Below, one piece after another: positions 1 to 11,530 of a DNA stretch of 64,000 nucleotides. Position 1 is the first letter of the stretch. Every line of letters starts with the position of its first letter. The notes below the pieces were generated by a model. The model was not told where the DNA came from. It was given only the letters and a program-made list of their open reading frames with translations, and ran no database searches. Source of the stretch: Atopsyche davidsoni (Eukaryota > Arthropoda > Insecta > Trichoptera > Hydrobiosidae). Position numbers and translations under genes: made by a program. The DNA lies in the NCBI GenBank assembly GCA_022113835.1, contig JAILWY010000027.1, forward strand, positions 4,590,501-4,654,500. Reading direction: 5' to 3'.

Positions 1-836
1 CTATGTTCCGAGAATGTGTTGATATATGTATACAATAATTATATCAACACAACCAGAAGGTTAAATTTCTAATGATGGTCAAATCTTAAATCAAATGACT
101 TTTCTGAAACGAAAGCTTATTTTTAGTCTTCAAAATTAATCAAATTTGAAAAATGTGCTTTTTATAATCAATGAGATGAAGCTGTACCTCTACTCCTTTC
201 CTGGAGATCTCTTTCCTTAACAGATGACTTTGTGTTTGGTAAAATTGTTGATCTTAAGTCTAACAAAATATAAAGATTGGTTGACTGTTGATACACATCT
301 TCATATTTTTTATTATGTAGATACAACGAGTAAAAGTAAATTTTAAATATATTACGTACTCGTAAGTTTATTTGGATAAAATATAAAACTTCTTAACTTC
401 ATTAATATATTTAAATAAAATCTTGAGTGATTTGAAAAATCACTTTAAAATTGATTTTATTTAAATTTAATGGAATTCAATTTAAAGTATTAAAATGAAA
501 TTCCACCAAGTACTCTGTCAATTAATATAGTAAAAAAGGTATCTTTCAAAATATTCAGTCATTAGGGTAATCTATTTAATATGAGTATTGCGATTCATCC
601 TGTCCAAAGAGCAGACCTGTTTTTTTTTTTTTATAAAATATGAAAACGCCTAATAAAATGCGTTGAAAATTCAAATATACCAATTTTTTATATTGCTATA
701 GTAAAATGTAAATTAATTTAAAACTGTATATGCTTTTTATTATGTAATAGAAATGTAGCCCGTTAAAGAATGACGGATTTGATGAACGATGAATTGAACA
801 TATGTTTGGCTGACAATAAGATGAATCTTTCGTAAG

Positions 837-1109
837 TTTTCGTTTTGTACCATCAGTTGGATGAAGGTGTGAAGTTCTGTGATATATTTGGTCTTGAACT
901 TTGAAGCAGAGTGGCCCTGATTCTGCCACTGGACCTGTTAATTTAGCTCCCATTGATGCAAAAGATATACAGTTGTATGATCTTATTTTTCTTTTGAAAT
1001 TTCCATTATAAATATTTTCTGGATTTGAAATATCTGTATTATTTCTAAAGGGAAATTTTGCATCTGGCACTGCCAAGTTGTAAAAGAAATTGATGATTTC
1101 AATGTTCAT
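837..1109 (-). pseudogene. Helitron helicase-like N-domain fragment
   Basis: The minus strand inside the rin intron encodes about 90 residues resembling the Helitron_like_N region of Helitron rolling-circle transposons. The recognisable core includes RSYNCISFASMGAKL, then ESGPLCFKVQDQIYHRTSHL and HPTDGTKRK. This follows the family pattern of asparagine/alanine-rich strand, small-residue turn, glycine-F-hydrophobic strand, then QIYHR. After KRK the expected F-A-Q-L-Y-I-x-D continuation is missing and the frame drifts into unrelated residues, so this is a decayed scrap rather than a gene. No Rep two-histidine motif or helicase motif is visible. The open frame continues to 696 without further similarity. 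Confidence 0.6.
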
Positions 1110-1122
1110 GAATTTGTTGCAG

Positions 1123-1737
1123 AGGAACTGAAGACCCTGTTTGAGAAGTTTGGCGCCATCGCAGACCTACGGGTGTACAGTAAGCCTGCGCAGCCCACCA
1201 CGCCCGGCTTGGTCCCCCGTCAGCTGCCCAACTACGCTTTCCTGACATTTGAGGAACCCCAATCGGCACAGCACTGTCTCAACTATGGGGTGAGCCGAGA
1301 GTGTATTACATAGTATACTTGTATGATTACCATGTTGCTGCAAATTACATTAATTCTTATCTTATCTTTGAATTAGTTACAATTTCAAATATCTTGAGGT
1401 GGGGAACTGATTATATTATTTATTAAATAATGATATTAGACAGAATATCCAAGCTATGAAAAGTGATGCTATAATTGGCCAGTCTAACATAATTGTAAAT
1501 CTGTCCAAATTTAATATTTATTACCACAATGCTTATGAGTTTCGGTATTCATTTCAGTCGCTGTATTTCCCGTCTGTGGACAGTCCTGAGGCTACGCTCT
1601 TGAACATCCAAGAGAAGAAGTCCCGGCCCAGTGGAGGCGGCGGGGGAGGCGGTGGCGGGCGTGGAGCTGGCGGACGTGGTGGTGCACGACCTCCTCGTCC
1701 TGCCTTCTCCCGCGGTCCCTACCAACCGCGCCGCTAG
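1123..1737 (+). CDS. rin: Rasputin / G3BP, C-terminal exons (partial)
   Basis: These are the last two coding exons of the Ras-GAP SH3-binding protein G3BP, a stress-granule RNA-binding protein. Exon A (1123-1289) follows the acceptor TTTGTTGCAG and carries the end of an RRM, from EELKTLFEKFG to NYAFLTFEEPQSAQ, an RNP1-like strand. Exon B (1558-1737) follows ATTTCAG and completes the RRM (VDSPEATLLNIQEKKSR). It then gives a glycine run and an RGG-type tail ending GPYQPRR before TAG at 1735-1737. Exon A starts in phase 2 of a codon and ends on a codon boundary with donor GTGAGC, which fits exon B. The NTF2-like domain and the rest of the protein lie to the left of the window. Family identity is inferred from the RRM-then-RGG order and the NIQEKKSR motif. 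Confidence 0.9.
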
Positions 1738-4400
1738 CTCCCCGAGCCAGCTCACCGCCCCACCGCAGGCCCCATCATTACATCCGCTTTTCTGCGTAAC
1801 GCTCCTGTGTGTACGCATGTTGCACCCTTCCCTGAGCTTCCGACTGAACCGCGGCGCCAACACCCCTTGCGATATGATTATCTGCTGAGGTTATTCCGCG
1901 TCACGCCCGTCGGCTGCCGGGTACGAAGGGAACGACTGCGTGTATACGCTCGTATCTCGAGCCTATCTACAATTTTTTTTTTAAAGAAAAATCTGTCTTG
2001 TTGGAATGTGGGGGCACATTATGTCTCGTCGAAGTACGGAGGCCTCTAGGATCAAAAGATGAAACTCTGGATGCGAGACGGGCGTTGGCTATGGATAGTC
2101 TATTTTTAATGTTTTGATTTTTTGGCCTACGGTGGCAAATGCGGAAGTGTCGGAGTGAACGAAAGTGATTATTGCGTTTTAGTACTATCCGAACATTTTT
2201 TTGTATTTTGATATTTCATAGTGTGCCCCTCTATTTCCGGAAGCCTATTAATCCAGGTGATTTAGACTGTGTTGAATATCTTATTTGTTTTAGTGATATT
2301 GGCCATTACATATAATCTGTTAACCGCAATAATAAGCAACGATTTAAGGAAAAAAACAGAAAAAAAAATCTCCACAATTTGGAAAGAACAAGCGTACCTA
2401 ATAATTGGGCTGGTTACTCTAAAACTTGATCTATTCACGCGAGTGGCATTCTGTGAGGCATCCTCGAGTCTCTCTACTGAAGAATCCTCAGATTAATATT
2501 TTTGGATTTCTGCTGGTTTGCATTTGTTGCAGTTCTGTTAGGATTGTCGATTTGCTGTATTTTGTGATTCTCTCGGACTCGACTTGCACGAGGGAGCTGA
2601 AAGTCGAGCCGAGCATTCCTCCAAGTGCTTGTGATCTCTTCGTCTCTCTTCCCTGGTCCGTTGTGTATTTTAACACTTTTCGATAATGAAAGGACTTCTC
2701 ATAGTCTGCCACCGGTTTACATCTGGTATTGTCTAGCATACTTTCTGTGTGGTGGTTTAAGTTTTATTTTTGGTAATGTTAGTATAAAATATGTATTATT
2801 AACAATATTCATATTATAGTTATCTCTTAAAACCCCACATTCAGGATTAAAGCTATTTAATTATCAAGTGTAAGCATAGCTTTAGATTATCACAGTTGTA
2901 ATTTATAGAGTAGCTTTAAAGGTATTTTCCACGAGTATGGATGAACGTAATATCTAATAGTTTTTCAAAATGGGTAATGTCTTGGAAATTTATACCTTTA
3001 AAAATGCAGTCATTAAAAAAAAAGAAAACAACAAGCATTGTATGTGTATTTTGATTTAATTAAAACTTGCAATTATTTTTGCTGTTGATATTTTTAAAAG
3101 ATTTTTTTTGTATTTTTTTCTGGCGGTACATTAAAAAATCTTAAGCTTTCATATTGTAGCATCTGTTGAACCATTTGATTGATTTTAAATTAACCTATAG
3201 AGCATTGATATTATGTAACAGAAGCTGCTATGTGAAGTACCAATACTGTGTTGTCATTTAATTAAGTATAATAGTTTAACTCTTTCTATACTCGTGGTAG
3301 CAACAGGGATCCACGACTTATTTTGCACCGATTCAAGTTGAATAACTTCTTATTTTTTAGTTGGATTTTCAGTAAAGATTTCATTCGATGTTTATTACGT
3401 TGATATTATAAAATATTAGGTGTATGCGTTTGTGCTGCGACACATATGTGACATGATTCAGCAAAATATTATTTATCATATCTTCTTTGTGAGAAATTTT
3501 ATCACATATGAACAATATCCTAAAATTGTGAATACTAATACGCACAAAATTTAATTAACATTCACGTTCTGTGACAATAGATATTTGCAATGATAACGTT
3601 GGTTTATTTTGAAGAAAATATTGCCAATATTAACTGGTACTAATATTCTAATTATGTATATTTTAATAACACAATATTATCCCCCAGTTTGCTTAAAAAT
3701 GCTGAATCATCGTCACAACCTAACATGGCTGTTGCTGTTGATTTGAGATCTGAAAATATGTTTATACTATGATGTATTGTCACAAATCTATCATGTGTAT
3801 TCTTACATAGTAATTCTCATTGAAAACTGCAATACTTATGAAAATGAAACTATAATGCCGTTATTATAGTATCAAATTTCTATACATACAAAAATGAGAC
3901 GAGATAACATAAATTTAATCTCAGAAATATGATGCTGTAATAGCAGCCGTAGCATGAGAATATCGTTACTAATAACAAAATATGACTCTTGCACTTATCT
4001 GAAATTAAGGAATGAACGGAAATGGAAAAAATTGAATGTCTAAATGTGAATATTGTGTTGTGATAAGTTTGATGAAAGAAAAGGAGTCTTATTTGTTTTA
4101 GAAATGATCTGCTCTTTTGTTTTATGTATTAAAACTCTTACATACACCACATGTTTATTTCCTTGAAAATAAAAAACCTGATTAAATATTTAAAATGTTC
4201 AAAAACTTGAATCTTATGTGTTTATTGCATTACATCCATTTGTAAAATGAGCTATTTACTCTACAAACCTTTGTTTCAATTATGTTTATTATTTGTATTG
4301 AAGCCAATAAATCAGTGAGACTGCTACTGGTCAAAAACTATAAATCACGTTTGTTTATTTTTTATGATTACAAAAATTGAATAATCTTAAAAACGTATGA
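1738..4400 (+). other. rin 3' UTR and downstream spacer
   Basis: This is AT-rich non-coding sequence after the rin stop codon. The first ~900 bases are less AT-rich and hold several short open frames with no recognisable similarity. AATAAA signals occur at 4168-4173 and 4306-4311 and would end a ~2.5 kb 3' UTR. An earlier undetected poly(A) site is possible. I see no gene in it. Confidence 0.45.
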
Positions 4401-6160
4401 AATAAAGATTGTGTGATAACAAATGTGTGTTTTAATACCATCAAAGTGTAACTAAATCCTATTCATATATTCGCTTTGCTACAGTTGTGTCAAACTGAAA
4501 ACTGAATGTGGCTATTTACAACTTTCAGGTCGTGTTACCAAAATAATGACTGATACTGAAATTCATACTTATAATGTAAAAAAAATCAGACCTGGATTGA
4601 TGGCTGCAGGCCGCATGCCATCCACGGGCTGTATCTTTGACACGACTACTCTACTGAATGGTAGAACCGAAACCAAACCTAAGTATTTTAGAGCTATTAT
4701 CATTGGCGTTTGTAATACGAATAGTCTTGGAGATTATGATCGTAATCTCCTTACCATTTAGTTATTCATATTCGTTGCTTTAGCACTGTTAATTCCAAAT
4801 AAACTACCAATATTAAGAATCATATTGTTCGTTATTATTTGTTCATCAACAGTTACAGTTTGTAGTACAACTAACTTCATACTATCGACTGACTTGAATG
4901 TAAATTCACCAAATAACCTCATAGTGATGTGAAGTTTTTATAAGGATTTGCCACTAAGGAGTTACAGTTGTTCTTGTGCAAACGAGGAAAGTGTTGAAAA
5001 ATAAATGGCAGCTATAAAATATAATTTTACATGTGGTCAGAAAACATATTTTTTCAATGGTTATAATTCTCATTACATCCTTTTGAAAAAATATAATTTA
5101 TTTTTTACAGTGTATAAAATTATGGAAATTACATCTTAATAAGGTTTTGACGTATAAAAATATAGCAGGAGTTCTTTAGCAATCCGAATGGAATTAATTA
5201 TTTTCAGTATATACATAATAAGAAGAAAAAAAACATAGGGCGTAGATGGGATTTTAATTTACATCTGGCTACTGCGGGTTGATAATTTTGGTGTCCCCAA
5301 TAACACGCTGAGAATATTAATCTTCCTCCATGCAGAAGTCAAGCTAAAGGATAGGGAAGTAAAAATTTAGTTTTAAAGCTGAAGCTAAATAATATCATTA
5401 CAGATAGGTCACATTTCTGATTACTCTGGTTTCTGGTAAAACCCAATGATTTTGTGTTAACTCAAAAAATCAGATAATTTAATTTCACTTTTCACTTTGT
5501 AAAGCTTTTCTTTTAGTAAGTTTTTTTGTTTACCGGAAATCTTTAGTTGATAATGACCAAGAATAGGAAAAATCAGATCAAATAAAAACCATTTTACTCT
5601 AGGAAAAAATATATATAATATTGAAAACATAGCCCAATTTTTATTTAATAATTATAATTTTTCAGGACTCTCCGGCTGTTGAGTCATTCAACAAAGCCTG
5701 AGCTGTAGTCTCACTAAACACATTTTTTTAATGCTACCAATTTGTGTCTTGATTTCACAAATAAAAATATTCTGATAAGAATCCAGCATGCAATAATATG
5801 ATACGATTCAGTGATTGATGGCAATTTGTATGGAGTTTAATAAATTTATTAATGAACAAGCCTCGGATAAAGTATAAATTATAACATTACAACATTACAA
5901 CATTATTGTTACCTACGCATAGCACGCAACCGGGGTAGATAAGAACTGTGAAAAAAGTTTAAAAGAAGACTATTTTATTACTAGTATATAACGATAAAGA
6001 TATGAATTGAATTAAACCAATGTTTTTGATTTAATTCAATTTATAGAGACCCATAAAAAAATTACGTGCTTTGTTTCTAGCCTTTTTTGCTATCGTCCGT
6101 GTCATTAGAGCACTAGAATATTATTTGCTGAAATTTCTGAAAAAGCATAAATTTTCATTT
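4401..6160. other. Intergenic spacer, rin to SPARC
   Basis: AT-rich spacer. A 71-codon open frame at 4546-4761 follows an acceptor-like ACTTTCAG but matches no family I know. An imperfect palindrome (GGAGATTATGATC and its complement) sits at 4727-4750. A short ACATTACA tandem lies near 5883-5903. No supported gene. Confidence 0.4.
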
Positions 6161-6199
6161 AGATGTATTTTTTTATTAAATTTATTGTGTTCCTAGTTG

Positions 6200-6495
6200 T
6201 TAGGGCTGCGCTTACAATACGGGGCTCGCCGTCGAATAGCTTTGCGCAATATCGAGCGCAGTGGTTATTAATTTACGCGAGTTCTCCCGCTGCTGCTCCG
6301 ACGTCTCGAGTGGGCAGAGTAGCCGACGTTTCGTTGGCTGCGGTGTTATCTGGATGCTGCGGGAGCGGAGTGGAGTGGAGTGGAGTGGAGTGGAGTGGAG
6401 CGGAGTGGAGCGGAGTGGAGCAGGCCGCGACCGCCAGTGTCCCGCGAGTCGGCCGGCCGCTCGAAACGCAAGCAGTGCCCGCCCGAGGAGCTTTG
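6200..6495 (+). promoter_or_regulatory. Probable SPARC promoter and non-coding first exon
   Basis: A GC-rich island stands out against AT-rich flanks. It ends in a good splice donor, GAGCTTTG|GTGAGTG, with the exon end at 6495. The next acceptor compatible with a 5' UTR exon is the one just upstream of the SPARC start codon (16675/16676). No other start codon or gene lies in between, so I infer that this is SPARC exon 1 plus core promoter. The transcription start cannot be fixed by eye and no TATA box is evident. The assignment is inference from position and composition. Confidence 0.45.
6362..6420 (+). repeat. (GGAGT)n pentamer microsatellite
   Basis: About twelve GGAGT or GGAGC units run in tandem inside the GC-rich island proposed as the SPARC promoter/5' UTR. 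The interruptions are T-to-C changes (GGAGC), seen three times towards both ends. The purine strand is the coding strand, giving a long polypurine tract. Confidence 0.9.
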
Positions 6496-7404
6496 GTGAG
6501 TGCAACCTCTTTCAGGCTTCGAGAATTTTTCTACATTCCTTAGAATATTTCCACTGCACTAAAAACTGAAACAAAAATATTATCTTTTCACATATTTCGT
6601 AAAATAGAGCACCCGCATAATTGTTACTTCGTGTACTCGTGATGTTTCAAATTTTGCTCCCCTATGCAATATTGGCTTTTTAACACATTTGCGCATCTCT
6701 GTTCGGCGGATGTCGCTTTCAGGAGCATCCTTCCGGAAGTGCCCTAGATTAAAATTTAGAGCCGAGTCTCGGTCCGACTGCCGGGGTAGCCGCGACCCCC
6801 GTGGAAATGATTTATGCGCGAGTGACCCATATTTGCGGAGGCCTGTAAAACGGCTCCCACCCCCTGAGGTGAATTTATTTCAGATATTCATTCAGTCGTC
6901 TTATTTCAATGCAGCATTTGATTTCGACGTTTGGGTCGATTCGTATATTTGAATTGAGGGGTCAGGACCCATTCGTGTCGCAGCATCTCTGCTTCAATCT
7001 TCCGCCCCAATCGCACTGTGTTATCGGTTGTTTGGGTCAAAGTGTCCGGTCGGGTATCTTTTTGGCTTACTTTGGGTCAAGGAAGATCCAACGGCTAATA
7101 AGAAATCAAACCGACGGAGTGACCGAAAACATTCCCAGACACATCCGATAATGTACGTATTATCGATCGCGATGTTGCGTTTGTAAGAAAAATCGACTTT
7201 TTAATTGATATAACCTATATTTGCATGTGTCTATTTATAAAATTGAAAGACTGCCCGAAGATGATTACTGTTTGAAATAAATCAGTTAAATGCACTTGTT
7301 CGTCTATTAACGTGTGTCACTCGGGAACTTGGCAAATAAGTTGGATTAATTGACGAATGGACGAATGTTAAATCAAAAGATGCTCGGCACAGCATTTACT
7401 GGAG

Positions 7405-7454
7405 TGACCTTTGACCCAGATGTCCAATGCAGGCCTGCATCAGCCGTGACGTCA
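7405..7454. promoter_or_regulatory. DR1 nuclear-receptor site plus CRE palindrome
   Basis: TGACCTTTGACCC at 7405-7417 is, on the minus strand, GGGTCA-A-AGGTCA, a direct repeat spaced by one (DR1), the kind of site bound by HNF4/USP-type receptors. TGACGTCA at 7447-7454 is a perfect cAMP-response element palindrome (CREB/ATF). Both lie in one GC-richer block within proposed SPARC intron 1. Binding is inferred from motif match only. Confidence 0.35.
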
Positions 7455-10400
7455 CGAGCCAGGGCCGCACTGGACCGAGCAAGACTGTATAATATATAAT
7501 ATAATATATATAATATATTTATATACGAGCAATAAGAAGTGACCGGTTTCGCCAAGGTGTTGCGTTGGCATTTTCAAACAAAGTGGAGGTTTGTAAACTA
7601 TAAGTAAGCAAGTGACAAATTGTTAAAGAGAGCTATGCAACGGTTTTCAGGTCCTAATTTAAATAAAATGTGAGTTTAATATTCCTGACCTAGATAAATA
7701 AATATTTTTAAATAAAAAAGGTATTTGGAAATCAATTTCACTCATAATCCTTCTGAAAACTACGCATTTTAATTGAATGAAATCTTTTTCGAGAATCTAA
7801 AACGATTTTTTAAAGTCATGGTGACTGATTGATTTGAGTAATTTCTGAAAATTCATAGCGTGATTGATCACGCTTACAAAATAATTCATTTTTCATAAAG
7901 GTTTTTCTCTCCTGGATGCGGGCCTTGCGCTCGCCAAACTGAATCTACGTACGTTGTTTATATGAAGGAGCATGTGTGCACCAGGCCAAGAGCAGTTTCT
8001 TGGTAAACTCAGCATAAGTCCGGAAATAAAATTATATATTTAATATGACCTCTAAAGTTTTTTTTTATTTCATACTCTACGAGCAACTTACGAGGAATGT
8101 GTATAATTTAAGTACTATGCAAAGGACTGAAATTTTTATGCGACTCGTCTTGAGTCGTCAACTGTGCTGTATCTTTCAATAGGATATATTCAGTACACAA
8201 TGATTCTTCTTCTTCCGTTGCCTCTCCTCAGTGCCTTTCTCCAATGATTTCATTATATTTATTACACAAATTTCTCAAACGTTATAGTACATATCAAATT
8301 CGCTCTTGTACTATTTTTTAAATTCTCAACCAGTCCTCTCAAATTTTCAATCAATTTTATTTTAGAAACAAGCCCGAAATGATTTTCTTCCATTTTGGAT
8401 GATACCGTGATATTTGAGATACTGTATGTTTTACATTATTATACGTTTTTTCACTAATTAGATGGTACCACTTTGTTTAAAGATACGTTTGAGTCAGTAT
8501 ACATTTGAAATCACATTGCTACTGTACATGTGGAAAATAAATGCTGCAACACACGCGAAGGACAACGGAAGTGCTATCATATGGACATTTCAGGAATGTA
8601 CCAGGATGTCATAGTAAAATTAATTAAAAACTTTAAAAAAATAAATATTCAATGCCATTTTCATTGACCTTTTTTATTGAATCCATATTTATCCTGGGCC
8701 AGTCTTACTAATTCGGCTGCACTCCCGACTTCCAGTCACTGGCGTAAGTTTCCTTAGATTTTCCCTAGAGAGAAATTTTTCCCAGCAGTCATGATTTCAA
8801 TTTTTTGGCCTTATAAAGTTCAACGGTGATAGGGGAGATTTGCATGTAGACATATTGCTGATGTTGCGACACATGCGTCAACTAGTCTGCCACATCTTCC
8901 ACCATGAACTATGGTATCACTTGTAAATCAGTGGTCGGTCTCCAACAAGTTCATTTCGTCTGTAGTTGCGGGTGTGACCGGCTGCGGTGACGAACGTTGA
9001 TGATTGATTTATTGTTTTGAAATTGATCCTAATGCAAAATCATAACAAACTGTCGCCAGCAACTCAACTTATTTACGCCAGACATCGGCAACTGTTTCTT
9101 TGACCCAGTTCTAGTTATTCACTTTCAATTGACTACGTACTCGGTATACGGGGTAGGAATACTTAAAATACGACACATAATCCGTCTTACAACAAAAACA
9201 GCATTTAATACGACGAATATAATTAAATAACGCCTTGTCTAGGGAAGTCACTTTGAAATGATGTCGACTGAGAGAAGTTTTTGGAAGCAGTGCTTATACT
9301 TGATGTAGAGTTGAATAAAATATATACAGATAAAATAGTATGGCATAAAAAAGATCAGTTAAAAAATATATAGCATATACACATTTTTTTGTAATCTCAT
9401 ACATTTTAAAATATTATTTTTGTGGCATGTTTAATTTTTTATAGCAAATGATAAAATATAACCTTTAAATTAACTTATTATCTGTTCTAATTTTGTGGGG
9501 CGATTGAGTTATTTCGCTATCTATATGGACTTTTTTATAGTTTTTTTTATTTATATACATGCATGTAAGTAACTTGTTTGCCTTCAACATTGGTATTCAA
9601 TAAATAAATAAATGTAGTTACTCTATTCTACCGACATTGCATGTCTTCAAAACATTTCTTAATATAGTAAGCTCATACGATCTATATTTTTAGTATCACT
9701 GTTCCTGTAGCCATTATCCGCCCTCATGGCGGATGCAAAAGTAGAGCTCACACTATTTATGAACGCCGATGGTATATTTGTATATAAATTTTAAAATCAA
9801 ACTCTCGAATTGATTCCAAAAACTAACTTAATTTTGACTTGTTGCAATGGAAATAATTATGAATAAGCTAATTATAAACCGTGGAAAAGTATTTTTTCCT
9901 TATATATTTGATGAAACGGTGTTAATATAAGAATGCATCTCTTGCATTTCAGATAAACTAGGGAGTTCGTCGAACCGCCTTCCTGTTTCAACACATGATG
10001 CACACAACTTCTTTTTACACTGAAAAATGCATCAGTGGAGAAATATTAATCAACTCGAGCATTAAATATATTGAGTAGACACCACCAATAAGAAAAAAAA
10101 TCTTATCAATTTGGCGATTTTTTTAATACTATAGCAGAAATTATTATTTCATAGTGTAATATATATTAAGAGGTAGATCACACAAAGCTTACTTCATACC
10201 CTATTACCTTCATAATGTAAAAATGTTAAACATGATAACCAACATCTATTTACTGTATTTTTTCTATATCATGAAAACATATTTTATTTATTATATAATT
10301 TTTTCGACATTTTACATAATTTTTATGTATATTTTACGATTTTATAAAATTTCTTCTTATTTAATTCTGTTACAAAACAAATTTAATTTTGGGTTCCAGA

Positions 10401-11235
10401 ATGATATTATTTTTAGTATATTATTTTTTTAATAAATTTATCATCACTGGTTTGACGATAGAAACGCAGTTGGGGAATAACTATTTTATTTTATTTCAAA
10501 AGATTATATTAAATCCAATTAATAAGATATACTTCATAATATTATTGAATCAATCTCGAGAATTTTTTACTTTTAAACTAAATTTGTATTAATCAACTTA
10601 AAATGATATACGAACAAAAAGTGCATTTGTTACATTTAAATAAAATATATAAAAGTTAATATCTTTGTTAAATAATTCTTAAATTATATTTTAAGAAAAT
10701 CAATTATCTTTTTGGTAAACTATGTTGAAGTTTTCAAAACAAACATGCATGAGTTAATTTCGCTTTCGAGCGACGGAAAATAAATTATTGTTTCTTCATA
10801 ATACAAAGCGGGAAACAATTTTTAATACATAAATATATTTAACTCTCAGCTTTCATTTACAACTTCCTATTACTCCAGCAGCAGATGCTACCAGTTGCAT
10901 TACGCATGGCTTCCAAGCTCAATATAGGCCAAGTTACTGACGCTGGGTTATTGACTTGAAACCGAAACGCATCCGAGTCGGTGCTAAACTCATGGGCTGA
11001 AATAGACTTCCAAGTCAAACAAAGCTCTGAAAACATTAAACCAACAAAGCTACACTGCTAATATTATGCAGAAACTATAAAATTAAAATATATACCAAAC
11101 CCTCTGTTTTGTGTTGACGGAGCTTTGTTTTACTTTGGCGAAGTTTGAAGATGTCTAGTGACGGCTTTTGATAAAAGGGCTGAAATTCTTCGTAGTCTTT
11201 TTTATTAGAGTGGTGGGTTATATAGTCATGCTCTC

Positions 11236-11530
11236 CATATTCTGCTGCTTGTGCATGGCTGCCAATTTATACCCTGAGCGTGTGTAAAGGATCGGTAATG
11301 GAGTGGTGGACTTGGAATGATTGTGGAAGGATGTGCTCTGGAAGTACCTTGCCGAGTTGGGGTAGCTGAAGGAGTATCAGATCTAAATGCGAGAGCTTTG
11401 TAAGGAAAGGATTATATAATAATGCTATTGGGCAGCAGCAACACGCAGACTTTTCCTTCCAATATAAAACTGCGATGTAGAAGGACATGGGGACCCACTA
11501 CACTATTTTCCCTAAGAAAACCATAAATAT
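11236..11530 (+). repeat. Dispersed repeat family, copy a
   Basis: This block is clearly related to the reverse complement of 43300-43585. Shared words include ATTCTGCTGCTT, ATCGGTAATGGAGT, GGATTATATAATAAT, ATACGCAGAC/ACACGCAGAC and CCCTAAGAAAA. The pairing runs collinearly over nearly 300 bases with small indels. The right end (ACACTATTTTCCCTAAGAAAACCAT) matches the left part of copy d at 60765. No terminal inverted repeat or poly(A) tail is obvious. Confidence 0.8.

Noticed and set aside
4546..4761. 71-codon ORF after an acceptor-like ACTTTCAG
   Set aside because: No similarity to any family I know, no partner exon, AT-rich flanks. A chance ORF is as likely.
6163..6569. Overlapping ORFs through the GGAGT repeat
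   Set aside because: Open only because the pentamer repeat has no stops in any frame; no protein resemblance.
7495..7532. AT-only run resembling TATA boxes
   Set aside because: It is a simple TATAATATA microsatellite with no exon or start site downstream.
10223..10592. ORFs rich in Ile, Phe, Tyr and Leu
   Set aside because: Composition is that of translated A/T-rich DNA; no start context or splice support.
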